A DNA stretch of 64,000 nucleotides, taken from assembly GCF_000004825.1 (NCBI RefSeq), contig NW_008805085.1, positions 1,116,001 to 1,180,000 on the forward strand, written 5' to 3'. The DNA comes from Heterostelium album PN500 (lineage: Eukaryota > Evosea > Eumycetozoa > Acytosteliales > Acytosteliaceae). The notes under the pieces are model-generated. The model had not been told where the DNA came from, made no database searches, and saw only the letters and a list, made by a program, of their open reading frames with translations. The position numbers were made by a program, and so were the translations under genes. Positions 45,149 to 55,977 of this stretch are shown one piece after another. Within the stretch, counting starts at the first letter, position 1. The number at the start of each line of letters is the position of its first letter.

Positions 45149-46939
45149 ATGTCATCCTTTTTTTTTTCAAACATCTTTTTACAAATAATGTCTCATTTGA
45201 GATCTCCACGTTCAAAAGTATCATATAGTTGGAATATCCCCTTTTCAAAGGTAGATGTATACGATGATAATGGTAGTATGCCACCTGATACTAGGGTGCT
45301 TACTCCCATCCATTGTCAATTGCCATCTTTTGTTCAGAGTTGTATCGTTCAGCATGCCTTGCATCAATACCTCGCATTGTTTGAACAAAATAATATCTTG
45401 GTTCCACTGATGAGAAGAATGGTTTCAAGTAATGGTGGAAACAGAGTTCCATCTTTCGAGAAACTGCTCACGCTCGCATTGGTTTGCAAATCATGGTTTA
45501 AATATGTTTCATGTCGACTCACTCGATTCAATGCAGCTTGGAAAGGCGATTGTAGTAAATTCTATAAGTTAGAAAGTCGTCTTATCCTCCCAACACCTTG
45601 GTCACTCTACCACGTTGATAATATTCTCAGACTAACAATCCAAGAGCGTGGTTGGAACTATGAACAAAAGTCTGATGAGGATAGACTGGACATCGTGTGT
45701 GACTATATTGACAATTTCCCAAATCTCACAATCATTGTCATTCGAACTCAAGTTGGTGATTGGGTGGTTGACTGTCTAGCCGAGAGATATCCACATATCG
45801 ATATTCATGTCAAAGTTGATTTTCATCGTAAATTCCTCTCCGACTTTGGTGCTGAAGAGATTACCATTGACTATGACTTTTCGAAATTTAAAAACATAAA
45901 GTCTATCAAAATGAAAGTTAAAGGCATGGAGATAGAAGGTGACAAGAAAATAGTGACAGAAAACTTTTACAATGTTGTTAGATGGTGGCAAACAGATTCG
46001 ATTAACCTTCGCTTCGAAACGGTATGGGGCGACAAGAATCCCAGAATGCATACTAGATACAACACACTCTTTAGAATCAAGACACTCAGACACTTGAGAA
46101 TTGATGATGATTTAATAGAACTACGTGATTTACTTGTTGCCGTCAGCGAATGTCCACATATTGAATCATTGGCGGTTGCTATTTCCTTCTGTCATCTTGG
46201 TGGCAGTGAAGATGGTCATGGACTTTGCAAATGTTATGGTATCAACGAGCATAGTGGTGTCCCCCTGGATGATCCAGAGAACTGGAACAGAGTATGCAAA
46301 GCACTGGCTTCCAATCAAACTATCAAAAGACTTTCCATTAGAAATTGGTGTAACCACTATGAAAACCATAGAAAGATCACCCCAGAATCTCAACAAGCAT
46401 TTGCTCAGATATGGGCATTGAACACAACAATTAAATACCTCTTGCTTGACAGCTTGAGATTAATTGTTTGCTCGCAACTCTTTGAGTCATTCGAAATCAA
46501 TAAGACCATCACCCACCTCTTGCTCCACAACTGTATTCGAGATAACAATCAAATAGAGTTGTCTTTCAAGAAATTCGCGCAAAACAACCAGACAATCACT
46601 TTCCTATCGCTATTTAATAATCATGTATCAGGTGGCTATCATATTGAAGAGGCATTTAAAACCAACGAAACGATTACTCATTTGATATTACCGGATATCG
46701 TGCAAGCAAGTAAGCGATTATTCAAATGTCTCATTAAGAAAGACAAGATACAGTACTTGGGATTGTCTTCCCGTCTCATGGGAGGTCTTGCATACGAAAC
46801 CAAGAATCACACCCAAGAATATCGAACCACATCGAAATCACTTTGCAATCTCTTTTATTATGTCAATAGTTTTGGTTCGACTCTAGATCGCACATTATCC
46901 AATTCTCTATGGAATGATGTAATCAATCTAATAAAATAA
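45149..46939 (+). CDS. F-box-like / leucine-rich-repeat protein
   Basis: Single exon. I start at the ATG at 45149, giving 596 residues. After a short hydrophobic N-terminus and a variable stretch comes a helical segment with LTLALVCKSWFKYVSCRLTRF, the LVCKxW core of F-box-like proteins. The C-terminal half has ribonuclease-inhibitor-like leucine repeats: IKRLSIRNW, IKYLLLDSLRL, ITHLLLHNCIRDN, ITFLSLFNNHVSGGYHIEEA, ITHLILPDIV. This regular repeat is clearer than in the F-box gene at 12.9-14.5 kb. Presumed SCF adaptor; target unknown. Flanks the tRNA island on its right side. Confidence 0.72.
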   Translation: MSSFFFSNIFLQIMSHLRSPRSKVSYSWNIPFSKVDVYDDNGSMPPDTRVLTPIHCQLPSFVQSCIVQHALHQYLALFEQNNILVPLMRRMVSSNGGNRVPSFEKLLTLALVCKSWFKYVSCRLTRFNAAWKGDCSKFYKLESRLILPTPWSLYHVDNILRLTIQERGWNYEQKSDEDRLDIVCDYIDNFPNLTIIVIRTQVGDWVVDCLAERYPHIDIHVKVDFHRKFLSDFGAEEITIDYDFSKFKNIKSIKMKVKGMEIEGDKKIVTENFYNVVRWWQTDSINLRFETVWGDKNPRMHTRYNTLFRIKTLRHLRIDDDLIELRDLLVAVSECPHIESLAVAISFCHLGGSEDGHGLCKCYGINEHSGVPLDDPENWNRVCKALASNQTIKRLSIRNWCNHYENHRKITPESQQAFAQIWALNTTIKYLLLDSLRLIVCSQLFESFEINKTITHLLLHNCIRDNNQIELSFKKFAQNNQTITFLSLFNNHVSGGYHIEEAFKTNETITHLILPDIVQASKRLFKCLIKKDKIQYLGLSSRLMGGLAYETKNHTQEYRTTSKSLCNLFYYVNSFGSTLDRTLSNSLWNDVINLIK

Positions 46940-47121
46940 ATAACCCAATAATAATCAACAGTCATTAAATTTAAAAAAAAAATAATAATAAAGAACTATG
47001 TATTTTTAAGAATTATCAATAAAATAAAAATTATATTATCCTGTTAACTAACTTTGTAATTGTCCTTTCTAAAACAAATTGTTAAGTTGGAAGCTGAAAC
47101 AAATAAATTATTTATCTCTTA

Positions 47122-49890
47122 TTACAGTTGTTTATTTTTCATTAAAATGATACAATCTTCTATAAATGAAACAATTTTGTTTGAAGCCAACAATGATTCT
47201 TGAGGAGTAAGTGTATTTGGTGGGATATAAAGATTTGGTGCAAATACAACAGCTATATAGATTGAAGGAAATAAATTTGTTAGTGATCCAGATTTATCAA
47301 TGAATTATTGTTATTAATATTTACCTAATGATTTAATTGTCATTTTGTTTTTGTTGGCATTTGAAGATATCAATGAGAGTAAATCGATCAGCCATAGGAA
47401 TATATTTGCCTGTGTAGGTGATGACTGTAGTGAATTCAACATTGAAATTCCATCTTGCTGAGTTGCATAGTTCAGGAAATTCTGAACCGGTATCATGTAG
47501 AGCAGTGGTTGACTCAGTTCTCTGAACCAAGCCTTTATCAGAGTTGAAATAATATTTACATCGCTGCACTTGATCGGTTGTTTATTGACCATCTCCTTGA
47601 CTGCGATCAACTCTCTTTCGTTTGAGCTCGGTGCAATTCTAAAGATATGTACTTCGTCCAATCCACCCATAGAGATGAGCGCACTCTTCAAATTGACCAA
47701 CGCCAACGGCACGGTGAAGCTGTTGTCCTCGGTCATCTCAGTGGTGTCAAGCGACTCGCCAAATGCAGTCTTGCTACTCTCGACCTGTATCAAAACATAG
47801 TGACGACCGCCATTCTCAATATCGATGGTTATCAGTCGGCGCAATCTAACGGTTGCCTTCAATATCAATTTGAATCCAATGGTCAGACTGTCTTTCTTTT
47901 TCAGTTTGCCAGTTGCATTCTGAGAGCAGGTCAATGTGTGAGTGGAAGATGGTGGACCGAGTGAAACTTTGTACTTGGCTTTACTTGAAAAGCAAGTCAA
48001 TGTGATTTCATCGGTAACCACCTGGTTGATTTGTATAGGTAGATTAGCAATACCGAAATACATGATCACCTTGGAGAGCTTGAGGAATCTGGTTTCCTTG
48101 ACGGCCGACTTCATGGCGGAGAACAACGACTTTTTGGCGGTCTGAGCAGTGGCCTGGTTATTGAGTGCTTCATTGGCACGATCCAACATCTTGATAGAGT
48201 CGGCAGTGTTGATCTCCAGCAAACGCACAATCAGACGATTCTGATCCTGTGTATTCAGCTCGTTTCGACAGCCTTTGAGGAGTAGTTCGTAGTTGGGTGA
48301 GTTACTCGATGCACTCAGATCGTTGAATTCACGCACCTCTGTAGTGAGTTGATTAAGATTCACCTCCCACAGTGGTGGAGTAGCTGTTTGTGAGTTTGGT
48401 GACAGTGGTTTCTGTGAAACCGAGTAGGTTCTACCGTGTGGTGAAGATGTTATACAAATCGAACTGTAGTTACTGGATCTTGTCGGTGGTGTGTATGCAC
48501 TGTTTGGCGAAGGTGGTGGTACGAATTTAGGTATTGATAATGATGCTCTACTATCCGGTGAAATAGATATATTTAATTCTTTAGTTGGTGTAGATAGAGG
48601 TGTTGAATTTGATTGAGATTCTATATTCTTTTCTGTTATTGTTGTAGTTGTTGTAGTTGTTGTAGTTGATGTTGTTATGATATTCGACTCTTTTTCTTCA
48701 TTTACAATAGCTTCTTTTTCTTCTTTTACTTCCAATATTTCTTCTTGATCAACTTTAATTGATTCTTCTTCTTTTTCCACTTTTTCTGGTTGTTCTTCCT
48801 TTTCATCTACTTTTACTTCTTGTTGATTTTCAATTGGAGAGTCATTACCACTTAAGGTAACAATATTCTCGTTGTTGTCATTATTAATATTAATCGATGG
48901 TTCAGTGATGGTGATTGGTGTTAAGTTGATTGATGGTGATGATTGTGTGGTATCGCTTATGAAATTGTCGGCTTCAGAATTACTGCTGAAACTGCTGTTA
49001 CTAGAGTCTTTGAGAATACTGGCACCATCGAGATCTTTTGATCCTAAACTAACGGTGCTGCTATTGTTTAATAGAATCGATAGGTTGTTGTTGCTGGTGT
49101 TGAGACTGTTCAGTAGACTATTGGAGCTACCGGTCAGTAACGGTTGTGAAACCATTGCAAAAACAGTGTCTCTTCGTTTGGCACCTGAGAAATGCAAAGG
49201 AATAACTGTGGGAGGATCTGGAAAACATGCCAACAACTGGACGAGATTCATATTGAGCTCATCGGGATTTGAAGTCCCGGGACTGGAAGGAGTAATAACC
49301 AGTGGAATTGGTGAATACTTTGGAGAGGTTGTTGGTGAGGGTGGTGGTGTAATAATATTATGTCTATTCTTGTTGTTGTTATTTTCTACCAATAATCTAT
49401 TGTTATCCTCTTCTGAATCGGAATCTTCTCTTGTTGTAGTTGTAGTTGTTGTTGTTGAAAGTTGTAATTTAAGATAACATATACTGTCATCATTTATACT
49501 TCCATTGCTTCCATTCAGTACATTTAAATCTGGAATTAATGGATTTATAGAGTGATCTGTCTTTTGGATTATTGGTAGATCATTTGCTTTTCTATAATGC
49601 TCGAGATTCGGTGAACTTTTGGAAAAGTAACCACCTGTTGTTGGTGAGGAGGAGGGTGAAGATGAAGAACTTGAAAAACTGATTGTCTGTGTCGGTGATC
49701 TCTTGTGATTTCCAACGCTGATTGTCGACTTTCTAGGAAGTTTCGGACTACCATGACCATTGAAACTGTCGGTCAACGATTTGGCTGGACTAATATTCTT
49801 TTGATCGCTAATCATCTCTGACTCTATGGCAACAGTTGGTATTTCCTTTTGTTGTTGTTGTTGTTGTTGAGTTTCAATAATATCTGTCAT
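47122..49890 (-). CDS. RhoGAP-domain protein
   Basis: Two exons, 49890-47325 and 47252-47122, give 898 residues. The first 550 residues are Ser/Thr/Asn/Glu low complexity. A conserved region follows (NRLIVRLLEINTADSIKMLD, then KESLFSAMKSAVKE-like helices and a beta-rich part TLTCSQNATGKLKKKDSL). The C-terminal RhoGAP domain has GGLDEVHIFRIAPSSNERE with the arginine finger in IFR, then IISTLIKAWFRELSQPLLY, LLSLISSNANKNKMTIKSL and, across the intron, AVVFAPNLYIPP. It would stimulate GTP hydrolysis on Rac/Rho GTPases and act on the actin cytoskeleton. No PH or SH3 domain is visible. Confidence 0.9.
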
Positions 49891-50957
49891 TTTTTTTATT
49901 TATTTCTAAACTAAACTATATTATTACTATTCTTTATTTTCTATTGAACATTAAAAAACAATTGTTTTAATGTAATTGTCAACCAATTCCAACAACTCTG
50001 AATATTCTTAGCTAAATATTAAAAATAATAATAAAGAATTAGTTGATTGTTTGATTGATTGATGATGATGATGATATTTAATTTTTTCTATTGAAGTTGA
50101 TGATGTCAGAGGTGAGGGAGGTAAATCGATTGTTTATAATTTAATTATTGGAAATCATTTGGTTACTCATAAAGAAAAGAAAAGAAAAGATACATGGTTA
50201 TTTTTTGATGTCAAATTGTGTTGACAAGTTTGAATGAATAAATGTAATTGGACAGTGGATAGTCACATTGATAGATGATTATTTTCCGTAGTTGGTACAA
50301 TTTCACTACTACTCTACATTAAAACTGGACACTTACTACAAAATGCTTATTTAGATTGAATATTGTTTAATAAACGAAGAGTTCACAAATAAAATATTTT
50401 GATTTTAGACTATTAAAATTATAAATAACAATAAAAAATAGAATTGCTTTGTTTGGTTTGGTTTGGTTTATGATTGTTGCTGATGATGTCGTTGATGATG
50501 TTGTTGTTGTTGTTTTTTTAAAAACAAAAAGGTAGTCTAGATATTAATGCTTCATTAATAATGTTGAATTGGACTGCTGTTTCCTGATTTTAATGGTGAC
50601 CGGCATTGACCGTTTTTGGATTTATATTAACAATTTTATTGTTGTTTAAACAACAACACCAACAGTGAGAAGAACAACAACATCAAATAACAATTTTTGT
50701 TTGGTATCAGCAATCCAATCATAACGAAACATGGAAATTAATTAGGTTAGATAAGATAGATCTCACAATAATGGGCAGACATTTCACTACAGTTTGAAAC
50801 TAACAACAAACCACATCAATCATTCACATCTTTCACAACAAAATATCTAAAAAAAAATTTTGAAACACAACAAACAAAAAATACAAAACAGATGATTTCC
50901 AAAACCATCACAATGTGTACACTTATAAATCAGACAAACAAATTGCTTATTTACTCC

Positions 50958-50989
<32 letters not shown>

Positions 50990-52466
50990 TAAAATAAACT
51001 AGAAATTATTAGTTTGTTCTCAACTGTAACAAACACACAACACACAAAAAAATAACTATCTTTCTGATTCATGTATCCTATTTTACCTTAATTTATTTAA
51101 ATTAAAATACTACTAGAAATAAACTGAAAAAGTAAATTTGAATAAACGCGCCGTTTATGTGTATTTGTTTTTGTTCGTGTGTGCGAATATATTTGAATTG
51201 GTTGGTTGAATTATAAAATTTGATTTTTGATTTGTTATAATAATAATGAATTGGAATTTATTTGTAGAGTAAAGTGATAAATTGGTTCTATTATTAATAC
51301 GAGTATCTGAAATAAATAAATTTAAAAGAATAGATATTTGGAAGTTGATTGATTGATTGGATGTTTGGTTTATTATTACTTTTATGGTTGGAGGAGAAAA
51401 ATGAAAGCGAGAGAGAGAGAGAGGAATAAAATATTATGAAATAATTTAATTTGTTAAAAATTTCTATTATTTTTTTTTTTTGTTTGCAATGTTATTGTTG
51501 CATTGTTGATCAATCACTCGAGTGTTGATTTTGGTTGTTGCAGTTATGTTAATTCATTTATTTATTTCTGTTTGGTTGATGGTAACAATAATTTGTTTAA
51601 TTATGCTATTGATTTCAATGAGGTCGATGTCGAGATATATACTATTGTTTATCTTGTTTTACTTTTTGTTTATCTAAATAGCTCTGAAAGGTGTGTGTGG
51701 TGTTTGTGTGTGCGTGTGCGAATAAATGAGTATGTGAACTTGGAGTAAGAGTTGTGTGTTTGTGTGTGTGTGTTTGTGTCTGATTTAAGTTGAGATAATA
51801 AAAGTAAAGTGAAATCAAGTGGAAGAGAGAGGGAGGAGAGAAGGAGAGAAGTGAGAGTCTGATAATGTGATTTGATTTATTGCTAACAACAAACATACAC
51901 CACAAAGAACAAGAATCAATCAAATAAAACACATTTATAAATTTTATTATAATAAAAACCTACTATAGTAAGTACTCCTACTAAAGATATCAGATTTCAA
52001 TCACAAAAAGAAAAAGAAAACAACAAAATATATAAATAACAATGATTATGTTTGTTAGTTATAAATTTTTTGTTTTGTTTGTTTTTGATTGATTGATTGG
52101 GATTGATTGATTTACTAACTAATCTACTACTACTACTACTATGAAACTACTTTATACTTTTTAGATATTCACAATATGAATAGAAATTAATTAAGATGGT
52201 AATGTATAAAAAAATATTACATAGATTTTTAATAAAATACCCAAAAATTTTTGTCGCGATTAGATTTTCTATCTTTTTCATATAAAAATGGTTAAAGGGA
52301 TTTCGAAAATTGATTAAAAAATTCAGATTTTGGGTCGATTTTTAATTAATTTAACTTTATTGGATTTTTTTATTTTTCTTTTTTTTTTTTTTGTTACAAT
52401 TAATTGAATTAACTTTCTTTTCTTTTTTTTTTTCTTTTTTAAAATTATTAATTATTATTATTATTA
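49891..52466. other. 2.6-kb spacer upstream of the RhoGAP gene
   Basis: No gene recognised. Holds a (CA)n tract (50956-50989), GA runs (about 51407-51423), GT-rich stretches (51690-51720 and 51750-51780), ATT and CTA microsatellites, and T homopolymers near 52380-52440. Unusually long for a dictyostelid promoter. Confidence 0.5.
50956..50989. repeat. (CA)n dinucleotide tract
   Basis: CACA repeats interrupted once by AAA. Complementary GT-rich runs lie about 750-800 bp downstream. Confidence 0.9.
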
Positions 52467-55244
52467 TTATTGTGAAACTTCAACTCTTCCTAATTGACAT
52501 ATTTTACACTCGGTTGATGCGTCTACTTCGGTTTGTTCAATGTTATAGGTGGACTGGCAGAATGTGCAGTAGAGATGGCTCAGACCCTTGATCAGCTCGA
52601 ATGTCGAGAAACAAAGACGGATTGGACGACCACAGGAGCAGCGTGTCAAGCTGGCGTCGCCAAGCGAGCCGGTCGATTTGCATTGCGCGCATATATACAT
52701 CGGGAGTGATTCATTCACCAGTTTGTTCTCGCGACAAAGTGCAAGCTGCTCCAACACTCGTTTGTTGTTGTCGTCGTTGGTGGTGGACATTGGCAACACC
52801 TCTAAAAACTTTGCAGCAATACCGTAGTTCTTACCGTCCAAATTATACTTTACAGCCATCTTGGCGCACACCGCACGATGTTGACTCTGCAGCGGGATTC
52901 CCACCAAAAATCTCGAGAGTAAACTGAGTTTTTCATTCAAAAACGATCGTTCATCCTCGTTTGACTCTTCAGCCAACTGACTCTCCAACGATTCTATCTT
53001 TTCCAACAATCCAATTGCAACTCTATATCCAATACAAAATATAATTTCATTTTTCATATTCTTTCCATTTTGTGAATGTGCTGCATGTAAAACATATCAA
53101 AAATAATAATAATAATATTAATAAACACAATTGTGTAAAGTATAAGCTTGTTGTTGTAAACTTACAAATATCTTGAATACATTTATCGATATGAATTTTA
53201 GCATCTGTGAACTCTCCTCTCTCTAAATATTGAATACATAGCTTCATGTCTTCCAAGCCTGGTTTCGATGTCGATTTGGCAGACTCTGGAAGTGTAGTGG
53301 AATGCACTGATGAGGTTGTAGAATCTGAAGAGCTGTTGGTTGTTGTTGGTGATGGCGCAGATGTTGTTGTGGTTGTGGTGGTGGTTGTTGTAGTTGAAGT
53401 GTTTGATTTGTTTGTGCTATTTGGTACTGGTGTCAATGGTTGGAAAGAAGAGAATATATCGTGAACCTCTGAAACGGCCGGTCTCATCGATGCTCTCGTT
53501 CCTCTAGCTCTCAATGTTTGACTGCCAACCGGTTTAACAATACCGGGCGTCGTATCGATATTCAACAAAGAACTCTCGCTCTTTAACTCTGGCATTCCAA
53601 TTGGTTTCTCTCTAATAACAACTTGTATAACTGGTTTAATTGGTCTAATAATAATGATCATCATTCAAGTCAATATATACATTTGTTTTGTTTGGGTTAA
53701 ATAATATTATAGTTGTTCAACTTACTGGTCATCATCACTATCAGAGAAATCGGAATCGAATGTACTTGATCTAGCAGATTCTGTATCGTCTTTCTTTGGA
53801 GTAGTGGTAGTTTGATTTACAATTTCTGATTGAGTATCTTTCTTTTCCAACTTTCCAACACTTTCACGTTTCTTTAACTCTTTCTCCTTCTCTTTCTCCT
53901 TTAGCTCTTTCTCTTTTAATTCTTTATCCTTCTCTTTTTGTAAATCTTTCTTTGTCAATGTTGCATTCTTTGTTGTCGTCTCCATCACCGCCAACGATGA
54001 GAATCTCTTCAATTCCTTTGGATTCACACCATTATTATCTTCACTAAATGAATTTGATTTCTCCAATGTTTCAGTTGAATTCTTTATTCCACTTGCTTTC
54101 CCTTTTGATTATTATCATTATTAAAGAAAATTATTAGTAAACAAACAAACAAACAATATATGTATTGTTGTTATTGTTATTGTTTTTAACATACATTTGA
54201 GTGCTCTATCAAATAATCCGGCAATCGGTTTCAAAAGAGTGTCTAGTTCCTGTGGTCGTTTAGAGGATTGTGCCCACTTTTTGAATTGTTTGACTGTTAT
54301 CTTGCCGGTGTTCTCCTTGTCGATGGTTGCAAAGAGTGCTTCGAATGTACCGAGTATCGTTGAGATGGCCAATCCCGCTGTCAGTTCATCGAGTGTCTTT
54401 GGGTCGGGCTTCTCCGATTGTGCGCGTGGCGAAGGTGTAGCGACCGCTGCAATCACCGGCGATTCGTCGATATCGATTTCATCCTCTTTCGACTGGTTCA
54501 CCAACAGCCAATTGGTGATCACCTCGATAGCGGATTGCTCTGGAGTGGCACCTTTCGTTCCGTTATCGGTTGCCTTTATCGCTTGAAGTGCTTTCAACTT
54601 TGAGAATCCCATATCTATCAACTGACTAACCATTGGATCATCGTTACCACCATTACCATTGTTATTGTTTGCTTCTATCTTTGGACTACTACTTCCCTCC
54701 AAAGTAACAACTGACAATACTGTTATCTCTTCTTTCGTTATCACTTCATCATCATCCAAATCCAAAAACTTGAATATCACTATATATAGTAATATTAATA
54801 AAAATAATAAGTTATTAGTTAGTTTAGTTAGTTTATATATCTATCTATATATCTCTCTCTCTTATATTCAAACATATTAGTTAATAGTTACATGATAGTT
54901 TATCTTTTTCAGGTGCTTTTCCACAGACAGCTAATGATTGTGTGAAATCATCTAGTGTCATCATTCCAGTCTTTTTGACATCGAACAAGTTGAAGAGTCT
55001 ATCGGCCAATGGACCTGGGATCAAATGAAATCTCTTGAATCCATCTCTATCTACAATCTTATTTTTCTTTACCAATGACGATATATCATTAAACAATGTT
55101 GTTATCTTTTCAATCTCTCTGGGTTCCACTGAATTTACCAAAATAAAACAAGAATACATTAGAATTTTGAAAAGATGGTGATCTAGATCTTGAATTCTTT
55201 TTATTACATTTTTTCAGTATCTTTTTACTTTGAACTCCACCCAT
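52467..55244 (-). CDS. EF-hand/UBA protein with alpha-COP-like C-terminal domain
   Basis: Six exons, 55244-55208, 55128-54892, 54779-54195, 54101-53726, 53644-53166 and 53080-52467, all phase-matched, give 775 residues. The N-terminus MGGVQSKKILKKLEPREIEK fits N-myristoylation. A calcineurin-B-like EF-hand region follows (ADRLFNLFDVKKTGMMTLDD; FKFLDLDDDEVITKEEI). Next come a UBA-like domain (SQLIDMGFSKLKALQAI to AIEVITNWLL), another EF-hand-like segment (FATIDKENTGKITVKQFKKW) and a charged Lys/Glu and Ser/Thr linker with VIQVVIREKPIGMP. The C-terminal 250 residues are helical (YLERGEFTDAKIHIDKCI; NYGIAAKFLEVLP) and end in four Cys pairs (CAQC, CSC, CTFC, CKIC). That end recalls the alpha-COP C-terminal domain. 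Exon 1's donor has an alternative (GTAAAA), which would shorten the N-terminus by seven residues. Confidence 0.75.
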
Positions 55245-55711
55245 TCTCTCTCTCTATCTCTATCTCTCCTTATTATCTGTAAAAATAAACTACTATCAAT
55301 ATATCTATCTATATTTCTATCTAATTATCTATCAAGCTAAGCAAACTAGTTTACAACTTTATACAATTTCAATTCTTTTTTTGTTTAGAATATCTATGTT
55401 ATTATTAGATAATATTGAAATTGGAAAGTAATATACATATATACATATATATATATAATAAATATATATATAATGAACAGAACAGTTTAATTAATTGCTT
55501 GGCAACACACAACAAGCATTTAAATTTTTTTTTTTTGATCTTTATTATTTTTTTTTTGTAATTTTTTTTTCAAACACTTCACACCACCAAATTTTGCAAA
55601 TTATAATAAAATTTGTGACACTTTTTGTATTTTGTATTTTTTTTTGATTTTTGACACACGATTTGATTAATTTGTCCAAAGGTTATAACCTTTTATGTTT
55701 ATTGCAAACTA
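55245..55711. other. Spacer upstream of the EF-hand/UBA gene
   Basis: Promoter region with CT/AT microsatellites (55245-55268, TATATA at 55435-55470) and T homopolymers. No gene seen. Confidence 0.4.
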
Positions 55712-55946
55712 AACTAAAAAAAATTTAATAAAATCTAAAAAATGGATAATAGTTTGTTGATACTTTCAAACTCTTGGAAGAGTGTCCTTGTTTTTCGCCA
55801 ATAGCTGATGCGATCGGTAGATACTAACGTTATTGAATAGTCCACACCTTTATCTTCCAAAGCAAGTGACACCAAACAAGAGTATGCTTCGTTACTTCTG
55901 AAGAGTGATCATCCATTTTTTAGATTTTATTAAATTATTTTTAGTT
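55712..55946. mobile_element. MITE-like element with 36-bp terminal inverted repeats
   Basis: The arm 55712-55747 and the arm 55911-55946 are inverted copies with 35 of 36 bases complementary (one mismatch at 55721/55937). The arms are AT-rich (AACTAAAAA, then AATTTAATAAAATC, then TAAAAAATGGAT). The 163-bp interior is clearly richer in GC than the arms or flanks and is open for about 55 codons on the minus strand (LFRSNEAYSCLVSLALEDKG, RISYWRKTRTLFQEF) without an ATG. The element ends 31 bp past the FAM91 stop codon. No target duplication is visible. It could be a small non-autonomous DNA element carrying a captured exon, or a structured 3' UTR. Confidence 0.6.
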
Positions 55947-55977
55947 GTTTTTTAGTTTTGGTTTTTATTTGTTCTTT

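Noticed and set aside
48872-49477. Plus-strand 201-residue Leu/Ser-rich frame
   Set aside because: Antisense of the low-complexity Ser/Asn part of the RhoGAP gene.
51503-51932. Small frames over GT/CA-rich sequence
   Set aside because: Made of microsatellite translation; no conserved sequence.
53722-54066. A separate 114-residue Lys/Glu-rich gene
   Set aside because: It is exon 4 of the six-exon EF-hand/UBA gene; both flanking junctions are phase-matched.
55742-55917. Last exon of the FAM91 gene downstream of its stop
   Set aside because: No acceptor keeps the frame from the only nearby donor, and the FAM91 product already ends at its conserved C-terminal motif.
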